From Mesorhizobium plurifarium (GTDB lineage: Bacteria > Pseudomonadota > Alphaproteobacteria > Rhizobiales > Rhizobiaceae), in NCBI GenBank assembly GCA_000824785.1, contig CCNB01000003.1:242899-306898 (forward strand): a stretch of DNA of 64,000 bases, in the 5' to 3' direction. Shown piece after piece: positions 9,114 to 17,196 of this stretch. Under the pieces are notes generated by a model. That model ran no database searches and was not told the DNA's origin. It worked only from the letters and a program-made list of their open reading frames with translations. How positions within the stretch are numbered: position 1 is the first letter of the stretch; the number at the start of each line of letters is the position of its first letter. Made by a program: the position numbers and the translations under genes.

Positions 9114-9620
9114 ATGTCTTCACCGCTCAACAGCACCAGGCTTGTGATCCTGCAGCGGCAACGCCTGCCTTCGACTCCCGGAGCGGCGGCAAGCATCGGC
9201 ATCGCCTCCAGGCTCACGACTTCACCTCTGCTGCCGGCCGAGCCCGCAGCATCGCCATCCATGTTCAGCGTCGACAACCTCAACATCACAGCCATGAAGG
9301 TCCGGCTGATGGAGCGCGCTGGCAAGGAGTTTGGCGTCGATCAGACCGACTACGAGTCCGTGTCTTCCTATGGGGCGGCGATCAAGAACGCCATCGAAGC
9401 GTTGAAAGGACAATCTCCATCGGCGATTGCCGAAATCGAGAGACAGCTTGGGCTGGATCAACTTGGCGTTTCTCTCGATACGCTTGTCCATGCCATAGTC
9501 GATCCGCGAGGCAGCGACAGCGAAAGGCTGGATGCCGCGCTGAAGCGGCATGCGGGCGGGCAGGGCGAAGGCGACGCCGCTCCGGTCCAGCCGGACGAAC
9601 TCGGACTTTACGGCGGCTGA
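9114..9620 (+). CDS. Hypothetical protein
   Basis: 168 residues, not recognised. The first ~49 residues are low in conserved character; from MFSVDNLNITAMK (internal ATG at 9261) the sequence looks like a compact soluble helical protein (MKVRLMERAGKEFGV, IEALKGQSPSAIAEIERQLGL), so translation may really start there. It stands alone between the GGDEF-EAL gene and the convergent azlD. Confidence 0.55.
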   Translation: MSSPLNSTRLVILQRQRLPSTPGAAASIGIASRLTTSPLLPAEPAASPSMFSVDNLNITAMKVRLMERAGKEFGVDQTDYESVSSYGAAIKNAIEALKGQSPSAIAEIERQLGLDQLGVSLDTLVHAIVDPRGSDSERLDAALKRHAGGQGEGDAAPVQPDELGLYGG

Positions 9621-9626
9621 GGCCCG

Positions 9627-9926
9627 CTAACCGATCAGCCACCGCAACGCTCCCGCCGAGCCAACCCCGATCACCACCGTCGGCAGCATCGACAGCCTTG
9701 TCGCGGCGAGCACGGTTATGGCCAGTGCCGCGAGGTCGGCCGGGTTCTTCGAGACGAAGTCCGGCGCGATCACCGAGATCAGCACGCAGCCGGGCGCCGC
9801 CTCCATCACCGCCGTGGCGCGGGGACTGAGCGTGCGGTTCCTCAGCACCAGATAGCCGCCGATGCGGGTGAGATATGTCACGCCGGCCATCGCCAGGATG
9901 GCGAGCACGGTCATCGGGTCGATCAT
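9627..9926 (-). CDS. azlD: AzlD family branched-chain amino-acid exporter subunit
   Basis: 99-residue small membrane protein with about three to four hydrophobic segments and the AzlD pattern TYLTRIGGYLVL near the N-terminus. It overlaps azlC by four bases (ATGA at 9923-9926), the usual coupled arrangement. With AzlC it forms an efflux permease for branched-chain amino acids or analogues. Confidence 0.88.
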   Translation of the reverse strand: MIDPMTVLAILAMAGVTYLTRIGGYLVLRNRTLSPRATAVMEAAPGCVLISVIAPDFVSKNPADLAALAITVLAATRLSMLPTVVIGVGSAGALRWLIG

Positions 9927-10666
9927 TTCTCACCTGCCAGGAACCACGCGGCCACCAGGCCGGAAAGCGCGCCGGCCGCCACATACCAGGCACCGGGCAC
10001 GGTGAGATAGACGAGAGCCGCCACGACCAGGCTGACCAGCCAGGGCCGCGCCGCGCCAAAGCCCTTCCACATGCCGCGCAGCAGAACCAGGAAGACGGCC
10101 GGGAAGGCCATCGCGAAACCATATGTCTGGACGTCGCCGAGCACCGGACCGAGCGCCGCGCCGCAGGTCGTGAACGCCACCCAGGCGAGATAGAAAGGCA
10201 GGCCGGCGCCCAGGTAAAAAGCCAGGCTGAAAGCCGGCCGCAGGCCGGAGGCGGCGCGGCATTGCGCGTCGGCCAGGCCCACCGCCCAGCTCTCGTCGCA
10301 CATCAGGAACAGCGCAGGAAACACCGTTCGCTTCGGCAGGCGCTTGATGAAGGGCGCAAGTGCGGCGCCCATCAGGAAATGCCGGCTGTTGACCAGAAGC
10401 GTGATGGCGGCGATCAACAATACATGCGGCGGCGAGGACCAGAGCTGGATCGCGGCGAATTCGGAGCCGCCGGCGAAGTTGAGGCCGGTCATCAGCGGCA
10501 CCTCGGCCATGCTCAGGCCTTTCTGCGCGGCCTGCGCGCCAAGAACCAGCGCATAGGGGATGATGCCGAGCAGCACCGGCGTCGAGGCGGCAAGCCCGCG
10601 CCTGAACTCGGCGCCGCGCCCATAGGTGGTCTGGCCCTCGGTGAGGGCGATCTCCGAAATGCTCAT
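9923..10666 (-). CDS. azlC: AzlC family branched-chain amino-acid exporter subunit
   Basis: 247-residue inner-membrane protein. Family features include GRGAEFRRGLAASTPVLLG at the start and MTGLNFAGGSEFAAIQLW, SRHFLMGAALAPF and FLMCDESWAVGLA further on. The ATG at 10666 is chosen because the sequence upstream of MSISEIALTEGQ is not family-like. A divergent Lrp regulator starts 169 bases away and is its probable controller, as in the bacillar azl system. Confidence 0.88.
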   Translation of the reverse strand: MSISEIALTEGQTTYGRGAEFRRGLAASTPVLLGIIPYALVLGAQAAQKGLSMAEVPLMTGLNFAGGSEFAAIQLWSSPPHVLLIAAITLLVNSRHFLMGAALAPFIKRLPKRTVFPALFLMCDESWAVGLADAQCRAASGLRPAFSLAFYLGAGLPFYLAWVAFTTCGAALGPVLGDVQTYGFAMAFPAVFLVLLRGMWKGFGAARPWLVSLVVAALVYLTVPGAWYVAAGALSGLVAAWFLAGEK

Positions 10667-10835
10667 GGCTTCGCCTTCGGCGGCCTCGCGGCCCGCCATT
10701 CTCCCGGTCGGTTGTGGGTTGTCGATTGGCGCACAATAGCCGAAACGCCCGGCAATCGGGTTGCGAAGATGCGTCGCTTCTGCCACGATTTGGCACTGGG
10801 TAGCGCATTCAGGCAAAAGATTGGAATTCTGGGCC

Positions 10836-11294
10836 ATGAAGCTGGACGAGATCGACAGACGTATCCTGCGCGCGCTGCAGCGCGACGGGCGCATGGCGAA
10901 CAACGATCTGGCGAAGGAAGTCGGCCTGTCGCCGTCACCTTGCCTGCGGCGCGTGAAACTGCTGGAGGAGGCGGGCGTCATCGACCGCTATGTCGCGGTG
11001 CTGAACCCGGCCAAGATCGGCCGCGGCCAGACCTTCTTCACCCGCATCTGGCTGAAGCAGCAGGACGAGGACACGATCGAGCATTTCGCCGCCGAGGTGG
11101 CAAAATTCCCGGAAGTGATGGAATGCTATCTGATGCTGGGCGATTGCGATGCCATGGTGCGGATCGTGGCGGCCGGCATCGACGACTACCGCCGCTTCCA
11201 GTCGGAGCATCTGAGCCGGATCAAGGGTGTGCAGAACGTCAAGACGGACGTGCCCAGCCAGACAATCAAGCAGACTTCGGAAATGCCGCTGTAG
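10836..11294 (+). CDS. Lrp/AsnC family regulator, probable azlCD regulator
   Basis: 152 residues: N-terminal helix-turn-helix (LDEIDRRILRALQRDG, SPSPCLRRVKLLEEAG) and C-terminal AsnC ligand domain (ECYLMLGDCDAMVRIV). The ATG at 10836 directly precedes the family start motif. Divergent from azlC, so it probably induces amino-acid export when the amino acid accumulates. Confidence 0.88.
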   Translation: MKLDEIDRRILRALQRDGRMANNDLAKEVGLSPSPCLRRVKLLEEAGVIDRYVAVLNPAKIGRGQTFFTRIWLKQQDEDTIEHFAAEVAKFPEVMECYLMLGDCDAMVRIVAAGIDDYRRFQSEHLSRIKGVQNVKTDVPSQTIKQTSEMPL

Positions 11295-11300
11295 GGTGTT

Positions 11301-11328
11301 CCCTTCTCCCCTTGTTGTGGGAGAAGGG
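11301..11328. terminator. Hairpin between convergent genes
   Basis: Ten-base perfect stem CCCTTCTCCC / GGGAGAAGGG directly after the Lrp stop codon and facing the convergent gene at 11339. No strong T run follows. It also resembles half of a type A repeat. Confidence 0.45.
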
Positions 11329-11338
11329 GAGGTCCTCA

Positions 11339-11656
11339 CTAATGCGCGTGGTGCTCGGCATTTCTCTTGCGCGTCGCAGCCGCCTTCTTGGCCGACGCCG
11401 AACGCGCGGCCGCGGATCGCTCGCCCGACGCCTTGCCGCCAGCCTTGCCGCCCTTGTGCGCCGCCGGATGGCCGGTGTGTTTGCCCCGGCCGGAGCCGCC
11501 CTCCTTCTTGCCGCCGGCGTCGTCCTTGTTGACTGTCGCCCAAGCGCGGCGCTCTGCTTCCTTCTCGGAGACGCCGCGCTTCTCATAGCCTTCGGCGATA
11601 TGGTCCGCCTTGCGTTCCTGCTTGTCAGTGTATTTGGATTTGTCTCCGCGTGGCAT
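11339..11656 (-). CDS. Small Lys/Gly-rich protein, of the kind often labelled plasmid stabilisation protein
   Basis: 105 residues, very basic and hydrophilic: MPRGDKSKYTDKQERKADHI, then RRAWATVNKDDAGG and an Ala/Lys-rich tail ending in His residues. The N-terminal half (YTDKQERKA..YEKRGVSEKEAERRAWATVNK) is a widespread small alphaproteobacterial family without proven function. Strong ribosome site AAGGAGC before the ATG. It opens the stress-gene island. Confidence 0.7.
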   Translation of the reverse strand: MPRGDKSKYTDKQERKADHIAEGYEKRGVSEKEAERRAWATVNKDDAGGKKEGGSGRGKHTGHPAAHKGGKAGGKASGERSAAARSASAKKAAATRKRNAEHHAH

Positions 11657-11698
11657 TGTCTTGCTCCTTGTTGCGCTGAGTGAAGCCGCAGACCGGCT

Positions 11699-11896
11699 TC
11701 AGGAACCCTTTTTCTTGGCGACGTCGCTGAGGTCGGACCGTTCCGGATCCTTGTTGTTCTCGCCGGCGGCGTCCCGATCCTCGTCGGGATCGTCCTTGGG
11801 TGGCAGGTAGCCGCGCGGCTTGTTGGCCTTCGGGCCTTCCCAGCGCGGCCATTGATCGGAGGTTCCGGGGCGTCCTGTGTTCGGTGAATTGCTCAT
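11699..11896 (-). CDS. Small hydrophilic hypothetical protein
   Basis: 65 residues rich in Pro, Asp, Lys and Asn, predicted disordered (GPKANKPRGYLPPKDDPDED). ATG preceded by GAGGTTGAG. Lies 26 bases downstream of the gene at 11923, so the stress promoter at 12158 could drive both. Function unknown. Confidence 0.55.
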   Translation of the reverse strand: MSNSPNTGRPGTSDQWPRWEGPKANKPRGYLPPKDDPDEDRDAAGENNKDPERSDLSDVAKKKGS

Positions 11897-11922
11897 CTCA
11901 ACCTCGCTTGCTTCTCGGGCGG

Positions 11923-12132
11923 TCAGCCCTCCGCTTTCATGGTCCGGGCGATCCTCAGGAGCTTGTCCCGGTCATGCCCGTGCTCCCGGATCAATTCCCG
12001 CGCCTGCTTTGGCGATAGATCGGTGTTCTCCGCCAGGAAGCGCACATCGGGATCGTCGCCGCCCTTGGTCGGCAGGTTACCTGACGGAGTTCCTGCTGGG
12101 CCTGGGCGGTTGGGAAGTTCGCTTTTCTGCAT
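11923..12132 (-). CDS. Small DUF3606-like protein
   Basis: 69 residues. The C-terminal part (DPDVRFLAENTDLSPKQARELIREHG) has the spacing of small helical DUF3606-type proteins, in which a short acidic N-terminus precedes a two-helix domain. ATG at 12132 preferred: GGAAGGAC lies 8 bases upstream, whereas the longer frame needs a TTG start. A GGAAC-N18-TT promoter lies 26 bases upstream, so it is probably general-stress induced. Confidence 0.6.
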   Translation of the reverse strand: MQKSELPNRPGPAGTPSGNLPTKGGDDPDVRFLAENTDLSPKQARELIREHGHDRDKLLRIARTMKAEG

Positions 12133-12157
12133 GGTTTTGTCCTTCCAATACTGAACC

Positions 12158-12182
12158 AACCCTTCGCGGCGAGGCTGGTTCC
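12158..12182 (-). promoter_or_regulatory. General-stress (EcfG/RpoE2-type) promoter
   Basis: Reading the minus strand: GGAAC, 18 bases, TT; it matches the consensus described for Sinorhizobium RpoE2. It drives the gene at 11923-12132. Confidence 0.7.
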
Positions 12183-12328
12183 TTTTCGTTCGCGAGTTTG
12201 GCGAGCCGTCTTCATATCGGGGGGCTCCGGCGAGAGTGCGCTACGCGCGCCGTAAGCCCCTCAGCTGCTGCCTGATTTTCGTAATCAGCCCGTTGCCTTG
12301 CTCGAATGGCACGGCATCACTCCGGCGA

Positions 12329-12826
12329 TCAGGTTTCCTGCTTTTCCTGGCGGCGCGCGGACGCTTCTTTCTTGCGGCGCAATACCTCGTCGGTGCCGAC
12401 GATGTCCTTGGCACCGCCGGTGATCGCTGTCGAAACGACGGCCGGCGGATCGCTGGCCGGAAAACTGTCCTCGAGCCCGGACTGCAACTGCTCTTCCAGC
12501 GTGTCCGGGTCTTCCGAGCGCCCTTCGGCACGACGCTCGTCGATCTCTTCCAGATCCTTCTTGGCGTCAGGGTGCTCTCGCACGTTGCGCAGCGTGGACA
12601 CGACAAGCTCGACGGCGAACTCCTTCATCGCTTCCGAATCCGGCGCGGCGATATCCGTCTCCTCGACCAGCCGGACCAACGATGCCTCGAGTTTATCCAG
12701 CTCCTTCATTCCCTGTTGGCGCGCGAGTTTCTGTGCGAGCGAATTGATAAGAATTGGCGCAAAAGCCGAATAGGCCTGCAAGCGGGTCTCGTCGACTCGC
12801 TCAGGATGAAGCGTATGCGTGGACAT
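12329..12826 (-). CDS. Hypothetical stress-island protein
   Basis: 165 residues, soluble. Helical N-terminal two-thirds (AFAPILINSLAQKLARQQGMKEL), then the segment LEDSFPASDPPAVVSTA, a short motif common in small rhizobial stress proteins, and a charged tail. ATG at 12826 has GGAGGG upstream. Preceded by a GGAAC-N18-TT promoter. Function unknown. Confidence 0.65.
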   Translation of the reverse strand: MSTHTLHPERVDETRLQAYSAFAPILINSLAQKLARQQGMKELDKLEASLVRLVEETDIAAPDSEAMKEFAVELVVSTLRNVREHPDAKKDLEEIDERRAEGRSEDPDTLEEQLQSGLEDSFPASDPPAVVSTAITGGAKDIVGTDEVLRRKKEASARRQEKQET

Positions 12827-12879
12827 CAGTTGCCCTCCATTAGAATGCCGGCCTGCATTCTGCGGCGCGGCATCTAAGC

Positions 12880-12904
12880 AACCGGGAGGAGCCGAACTGG
12901 TTCC
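12880..12904 (-). promoter_or_regulatory. General-stress (EcfG/RpoE2-type) promoter
   Basis: Minus strand GGAACC with TT 18 bases after GGAAC (-10 region GGTT). It lies 54 bases upstream of the ATG at 12826. Confidence 0.72.
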
Positions 12905-13063
12905 ATGCGGCATCGGCGGATAACGGTTTGAAGTTCCGTTCTACAGGTACGACCGACTCCCCCGACGGTTCGGATTCCAGCCTACGGCCCCGGCGTTGAA
13001 CCGGGGCCGCTTCATCAGGCCAGGCGATGGTATGCGAACCGAAGCCATGGCCTCTGGCGCCTT

Positions 13064-13582
13064 CTATGCGGCCTGCAACGCTCGCTCGTTCGCCCCGCTT
13101 TCGCCCAGCTTGGTGAGCGCTTCGTCCGTTGCGGACTCTTCCTTGAGCGTGTCGCGAAGCAACGGCAGCGCGTCCTTCAGGCCGAGTTGCTCTGCCCAGG
13201 CGATCAGCGTGCCGTAGCGCGCAATCTCGTAGTGTTCGACCGCTTGGGCAGCCGCTACAAGGCCGGCATCGAGAGCCGGCTCATCTTTGTATTCCTCGAG
13301 GATCTCCGAACCTTCTTCAATGATGCCATCGATCGCCGGGCAGGTCTTGCCGCGCGCAGGTTTGCCGAGGATTTCGAAAACCTTTTCCAGTCGATCGACA
13401 TGACCCTCGGTCTCGACACGATGCTTCTCGAAAGCCGCGCCTACTTCTTCCGCTGACGCGGCTTTGGCCATTTTCGGCAGCGTCTTCAGGATTTTCTTTT
13501 CCGCATAGTAAATGTCCTTGAGGCCATCTACGAACAGGCTTTCCAGGCCGTTCGCGGGTTCGGACGAACGCTTCGTCGCCAT
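13064..13582 (-). CDS. DUF892 ferritin-like protein (YciE/YciF family)
   Basis: 172 residues forming a four-helix bundle. Helix 1 SLFVDGLKDIYYAEKKI carries the family Asp/Tyr/Glu metal-site pattern; further helices include KHRVETEGHVDRLEKVF and AAQAVEHYEIARYGTL with the Glu-His pairs expected of a di-iron site. ATG at 13582 has GGAG 8 bases upstream. It follows the KGG-type gene by about 80 bases on the same strand and probably shares its stress promoter. Role: stress protection; the chemistry is unproven in the family. Confidence 0.85.
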   Translation of the reverse strand: MATKRSSEPANGLESLFVDGLKDIYYAEKKILKTLPKMAKAASAEEVGAAFEKHRVETEGHVDRLEKVFEILGKPARGKTCPAIDGIIEEGSEILEEYKDEPALDAGLVAAAQAVEHYEIARYGTLIAWAEQLGLKDALPLLRDTLKEESATDEALTKLGESGANERALQAA

Positions 13583-13626
13583 CGATTTCTCCATGATTTG
13601 AAAAGGCACAACTCCAAAACGAAAGC

Positions 13627-13650
13627 GGCGCGGTGCAAAGCACCGACGCC
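13627..13650 (-). terminator. Hairpin between KGG gene and DUF892 gene
   Basis: GGCG-CGGTGC-AAA-GCACCG-A-CGCC forms a strong stem-loop directly after the KGG stop codon. T-rich bases follow on both sides only loosely. It may attenuate read-through into the DUF892 gene. Confidence 0.45.
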
Positions 13651-13660
13651 ACCTTTTAAC

Positions 13661-13876
13661 TCAGCGCTGGCCGCCCTTGCGGCCGGCTTCCGAGGCACGC
13701 TGGCGGTCTTCGGCGAAGTTGCCGCTGCCGCCCCTGTGCTGACCCGCACCGCGCTGATCCATGTTGCGGTCCTCGGCCTGCTGCTGCTCACTGCCGCGAT
13801 GCCGGTCGTCGCGGTTCTTGTGGCTCTGCTGGCCGGCCTTGACGTGCTGTTCGTGGCTTCCGCCTTGATTGGGCAT
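13661..13876 (-). CDS. KGG-motif general stress protein (conidiation-10/YciG-like)
   Basis: 71 residues, extremely hydrophilic. C-terminal GSGNFAEDRQRASEAGRKGG is the KGG repeat (NFxxDRxRAxEAGRKGG) of stress-induced proteins related to fungal con-10. The N-terminus is Gln/His/Asp-rich and probably disordered. A GGAAC-N18-TT promoter lies 75 bases upstream. Confidence 0.8.
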   Translation of the reverse strand: MPNQGGSHEQHVKAGQQSHKNRDDRHRGSEQQQAEDRNMDQRGAGQHRGGSGNFAEDRQRASEAGRKGGQR

Positions 13877-13948
13877 GTCGACTTCTCCGTCGGTTGGGAT
13901 TCTTCTTCAGGGTGAATTCAAGGACGCGTTCGGCATCCTTGAGTAAAA

Positions 13949-13975
13949 GGAACAGGCGCGAACTGGCTATGTTCC
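13949..13975. promoter_or_regulatory. Overlapping divergent general-stress promoters
   Basis: The segment begins GGAAC and ends GTTCC, so each strand reads GGAAC-N18-TT. The minus-strand reading (13951-13975) serves the KGG gene. The plus-strand reading (13949-13973) points to the small membrane-protein gene at 14205. Confidence 0.65.
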
Positions 13976-14204
13976 GGCTGAAACATTTCGTGACCGCCTC
14001 GGACTGAAGTCCGACCTGACCGACGCATTGGGCCGGCATGTGCAACCAATCCGCTTTTTGCGAATTGGGGAGCGGCCGTCGAGAAAAGCCCCCTCCATCG
14101 CCGGCCGTCCTGGTGCCCGCCGATCGCCCCCGCGCGCATTTCGGCGGGCACCAATATCCATGAACAAGAAGGCCGCTTAACCGGCTTCGGAGCGAGACGA
14201 CGTT

Positions 14205-14429
14205 TTGACCTATATCTCTGCAAAACCCGCCCGGCAGGACGCCGAAAGCCTGCCTGCCAACGATAATCAACCTGCCACCCTTGCCGATCTTTCCTTCCTC
14301 GACGTCATCAATGACGAGGATGAGGTCGCCGATATCGCCAGGCGCGCTGAACGTCTCGGCCACGCCACGCTCATTGCAATGGCGGCCGGCCTGGCGGCCC
14401 TGCCGCTGCTCTACCTGATGCTAGCGTGA
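14205..14429 (+). CDS. Small single-span membrane protein
   Basis: 74 residues: polar, acidic N-terminus (LSFLDVINDEDEVADIARRAE) and one C-terminal transmembrane segment (ATLIAMAAGLAALPLLYLMLA). Start is a TTG with GGAGCGAG upstream, so the exact start is uncertain. A plus-strand GGAAC-N18-TT promoter lies 230 bases upstream. Unrecognised. Confidence 0.45.
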   Translation: MTYISAKPARQDAESLPANDNQPATLADLSFLDVINDEDEVADIARRAERLGHATLIAMAAGLAALPLLYLMLA

Positions 14430-14474
14430 GCCGGGCCTGCCCGCGCTGGGGGCGGTATCCGGAAAGGACTGTGT

Positions 14475-15368
14475 CTATCTTCCGGAAAAGAAGGCGTCGA
14501 GCGTGGCCGCCGTTTCGATCGGCGACTCCTCCGGAAAGAAGTGACCGCCGGGCAGGGCGACGCCGCTGACGTCGTCCGCCCAGTTCCGCCACATCGCTTC
14601 CGGGCCGCCTTCCTGCGCGTACCATTCGGCCAGCGCCCCATGCTCGCTCCATAGCGCCAGCAGTGGGCAGGCGATGCGCCGGCCGGCCTCCCTGTCGGCA
14701 CGGTCATGCTCGCGGTCGAGGGAAGCCGCCGCGCGATATTCTTCGCAAATAGCATGGATATGCGCGGCATCACGCAGCGCATCGATATAGAGCTGCCGCA
14801 CTCCGGGCGGAAACGCGTCGGGCGACGATCCCCAGCCGGAGAGCGCATTGTCGACGACGGCATCGGCGGCGGCCGCAAGCATCGTCTCCGGCAGCGGCCA
14901 GGGTTGCGATAGCAACGACCAGGGCCAGTAGCCTAGCGCCAGGCGGTCGTCCGCCCGGTCCCAGGCATCGCCTGTCGGGATGATGTCCAGCACTGCAAGC
15001 TTCTCGACTCGGTCCGGGTGGTCGAGCGCCAGCCGGTAGGCAACGCGCCCGCCGCGATCGTGACCCGCGACCATGAAGCATCGAAAGCCGAATGTCTCCA
15101 TCAGCATGACCATGTCGGCGGCCATGGCGCGCTTGGCATAGGGCGCATGGTCGCTGGTCGATGGCGGGCAGGAGCTTTGTCCATAGCCGCGCAGATCGGC
15201 GCAGACGACGGTGAAATCCCGTGCCAGGCCGGGAGCCACCTCGCGCCACATCGCATGGGTCTCGGGAAAACCGTGCAGCAGGAGCAGACCGGGCCCGCTG
15301 CCAGCGCGGCGGGCGAAGATCCTTGCTTCGCCGGTATCAATCTCGCGACTGTCGAAATTCTCAAACAT
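14475..15368 (-). CDS. Alpha/beta hydrolase, haloacetate-dehalogenase / epoxide-hydrolase group
   Basis: 297 residues. Oxyanion motif LLLHGFPETHAMW (~30-41), nucleophile elbow AGHDRGGR with Asp104, cap domain, and C-terminal GGHFFPEE with the catalytic His (~273). The Asp-Arg-x-x-Arg around the nucleophile is the carboxylate-binding pattern of fluoroacetate dehalogenases. However, the cap segment reads YWPWSLLSQP where the dehalogenases I recall have His-Trp, so halide binding may be lost. Substrate unknown; an epoxide or other small ester is possible. Confidence 0.75.
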   Translation of the reverse strand: MFENFDSREIDTGEARIFARRAGSGPGLLLLHGFPETHAMWREVAPGLARDFTVVCADLRGYGQSSCPPSTSDHAPYAKRAMAADMVMLMETFGFRCFMVAGHDRGGRVAYRLALDHPDRVEKLAVLDIIPTGDAWDRADDRLALGYWPWSLLSQPWPLPETMLAAAADAVVDNALSGWGSSPDAFPPGVRQLYIDALRDAAHIHAICEEYRAAASLDREHDRADREAGRRIACPLLALWSEHGALAEWYAQEGGPEAMWRNWADDVSGVALPGGHFFPEESPIETAATLDAFFSGR

Positions 15369-15407
15369 GGCTTGTCTCCGGCGGCTGGCGCCGACAGCGT
15401 CGACCGC

Positions 15408-15641
15408 TCACGTCCAGGCGGAGTCCAATATCAGCGACGCTTCGAAAATCTGGTCGCGCTTTTCATCCAGCACCTTGACGGTGATGGTCAGATGCCTGCC
15501 GCCCGGCATTTCGTCGCGGGCGACGTCGTGCAGGATGCGCAACGCCTCCATGCCGGCGCGCTCGCGGCTGGCGAAGAGCTGTCCCTCGGTGTCTTCCTGG
15601 CTGTGCTCGGTGTTGTAGAGGTTGAAGTAAAAGCGCTGCAT
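15408..15641 (-). CDS. DUF6894 family small protein
   Basis: 77 residues. The pattern MQRFYFNLYNTEHSQEDTEG, then a long helix (ASRERAGMEALRILHDVARDEM) and a beta-strand pair (HLTITVKVLDE) is the DUF6894 fold, widespread as stress-associated paralogues in rhizobia. A second possible ATG lies four codons upstream (15653). GGAAC-N18-TT promoter 33 bases upstream. Confidence 0.75.
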   Translation of the reverse strand: MQRFYFNLYNTEHSQEDTEGQLFASRERAGMEALRILHDVARDEMPGGRHLTITVKVLDEKRDQIFEASLILDSAWT

Positions 15642-15673
15642 GGACAGGTCCATCCCCGGAAATTTCGAAGGTC

Positions 15674-15698
15674 AATTCGCCAGCGCGGTCGTGGTTCC
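15674..15698 (-). promoter_or_regulatory. General-stress (EcfG/RpoE2-type) promoter
   Basis: Minus strand GGAACC, with TT 18 bases after GGAAC. Serves the DUF6894 gene; it lies in the divergent gap with the Crp/Fnr gene at 15803. Confidence 0.7.
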
Positions 15699-15802
15699 AA
15701 GCCGCTGATCCGGAGAGAAGAATCCGCGCGGTGCCACCTGTCGGCTGGTGGCCGCCTGCAACCAGCTCCACCTTGCAGCGTTAGCAGTCTCCAACGGAGA
15801 AC

Positions 15803-16528
15803 GTGCAATTGCTGGAATCGCTTTACCTCAATCTCGGCCAGCATGACGCCTTGTCGGAAGAAGAGAAGGCTTTGCTCACATCGACTTTGTCGATCGAGAA
15901 ATATGTTGGCACCGGCGAGGATATCGTCTCTGAAGGAACCAGGCCGACCTATAGCACGCTGATCATCGACGGGTTTGCCGCTCGTTACAAAGTTTTGGAG
16001 GATGGCGGCCGTCAGTTCACCTCGCTGCAGGTCCCGGGGGATTTCGTCGATCTCCATGCCTTCCTGCTGAAGACGATGGATCACGGCATCACTGCCTTGT
16101 CGCCTTGCCATGTGGCTGCTGCCGAGCACAGCAAGCTCAAGACGATCACCGAACAGGCGCCGCATCTCACCCGGCTTTTGTGGCTCGACACGCTCGTCGA
16201 CGGCGCCATTCATCGCGAGTGGATCGTGGCGATGGGACGCCGCTCCAAGCTCTCCCACCTCGCACATCTGATATGCGAGCTGTTTATCCGGCTACAGGTG
16301 GTGAAGAAGACGCGCGACATGGGTTTTTACTTGCCGCTGTCGCAGGCTCAACTGGCCGACGTGCTCGGCCTGTCCGTTGTCCATATGAACCGGGTGATCG
16401 GCACGCTGCGACGCATGAACGTCATCAACTGGACGAACCATATGATCACGATCCTCGACTGGGAGCGGCTGGTTACGATCGCGGAGTTCGATCCGACCTA
16501 TCTCAGCATGACGCGCGAGCCGAGATAG
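15803..16528 (+). CDS. Crp/Fnr family transcriptional regulator, paralogue 1
   Basis: 241 residues: N-terminal cyclic-nucleotide-type beta-roll (GTRPTYSTLIIDGFAARYKV, DGGRQFTSLQVPGDFVDLHA) and a C-terminal winged helix (LPLSQAQLADVLGLSVVHMN, recognition helix RVIGTLRR). No N-terminal cysteine cluster, so it is not an Fe-S Fnr. GTG start with ACGGAGA upstream. A close paralogue lies at 22965-23684. Both sit among stress genes; the ligand is unknown. Confidence 0.85.
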   Translation: MQLLESLYLNLGQHDALSEEEKALLTSTLSIEKYVGTGEDIVSEGTRPTYSTLIIDGFAARYKVLEDGGRQFTSLQVPGDFVDLHAFLLKTMDHGITALSPCHVAAAEHSKLKTITEQAPHLTRLLWLDTLVDGAIHREWIVAMGRRSKLSHLAHLICELFIRLQVVKKTRDMGFYLPLSQAQLADVLGLSVVHMNRVIGTLRRMNVINWTNHMITILDWERLVTIAEFDPTYLSMTREPR

Positions 16529-16532
16529 GTCT

Positions 16533-16832
16533 CTAGCCAGGCGGCTTCTTGGAGCGCGACCAGAGCTCGTCCAGCATGGTCAGGGCCGCGCTTGGCTGCG
16601 CGGATTTCAGCAGCCCCTGCTGCGCGGCGGCTTTCTTGAAGGCGGCAAAGGCGACGGCCGGCCGGCAGGTGCCCGCGATTGCGTCGTCCACCAGCCGCGC
16701 CGCCTTGAGATAATCCGGCGCTTCCTTGTTCTTCCAGGCCCCGGCAAGCGCCTTCTTCGCCTCTGCGACCGTGGTGACGACCATCGTGCCGCCGCTGACG
16801 AAGCGGATGGTGAGCGGCAGGAAACGGCTCAT
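16533..16832 (-). CDS. DUF982 family protein
   Basis: 99 residues. Sequence from LPLTIRFVSGGTMVVTTVAE through AWKNKEAPDYLKAARLVDDA to AFAAFKKAAAQQGLL is typical of DUF982, a family expanded in rhizobia with no known function. ATG at 16832 preferred over one 17 codons upstream because the family begins here. It converges with the Crp/Fnr gene, with only four bases between stop codons. Confidence 0.8.
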   Translation of the reverse strand: MSRFLPLTIRFVSGGTMVVTTVAEAKKALAGAWKNKEAPDYLKAARLVDDAIAGTCRPAVAFAAFKKAAAQQGLLKSAQPSAALTMLDELWSRSKKPPG

Positions 16833-17022
16833 CGGTTCGTCACCATCCGAACCATTCGCGCGTTCGCCAGGCAAGGCCGACAAAGGGTGCGGCCGTGATC
16901 ATGGCGGCTACAAGGGCAAGGAGCGGATTCACAGGCAAGGATTTCATGGTGCACCACAAGATTGGGAATGGCCGTAAACGATGACCTAGCCAGTCGGTTG
17001 CATTCGCCCAGCGGTTCGGAGG

Positions 17023-17196
17023 CTACATGTTGCTCGCGGGCCTGGCGGGAGGCGCCGGCCGATGTGGCGGACGCGGCCGCGGCCTTAGCGGGATATCCGC
17101 CAGCGAGGCGCGGATTACCCTGGCGGGAATCGGCGGTGCTGCGGCACGCCGGCGCAGCAAAGCGGCCGAGAGAGTGCCGATGAGAGTTCGAACGTC
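17023..17196 (-). CDS. Possible small Arg/Pro-rich protein
   Basis: 57 residues beginning MDVRTLIGTLSAALLRRRAA and ending in a Pro/Arg-rich tail. The main support is a strong ribosome site (AGGAGGAG) 5 bases before the ATG. No family recognised. The rest of the 16833-17534 gap shows no other convincing gene. Confidence 0.35.
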   Translation of the reverse strand, partial: DVRTLIGTLSAALLRRRAAAPPIPARVIRASLADIPLRPRPRPPHRPAPPARPASNM

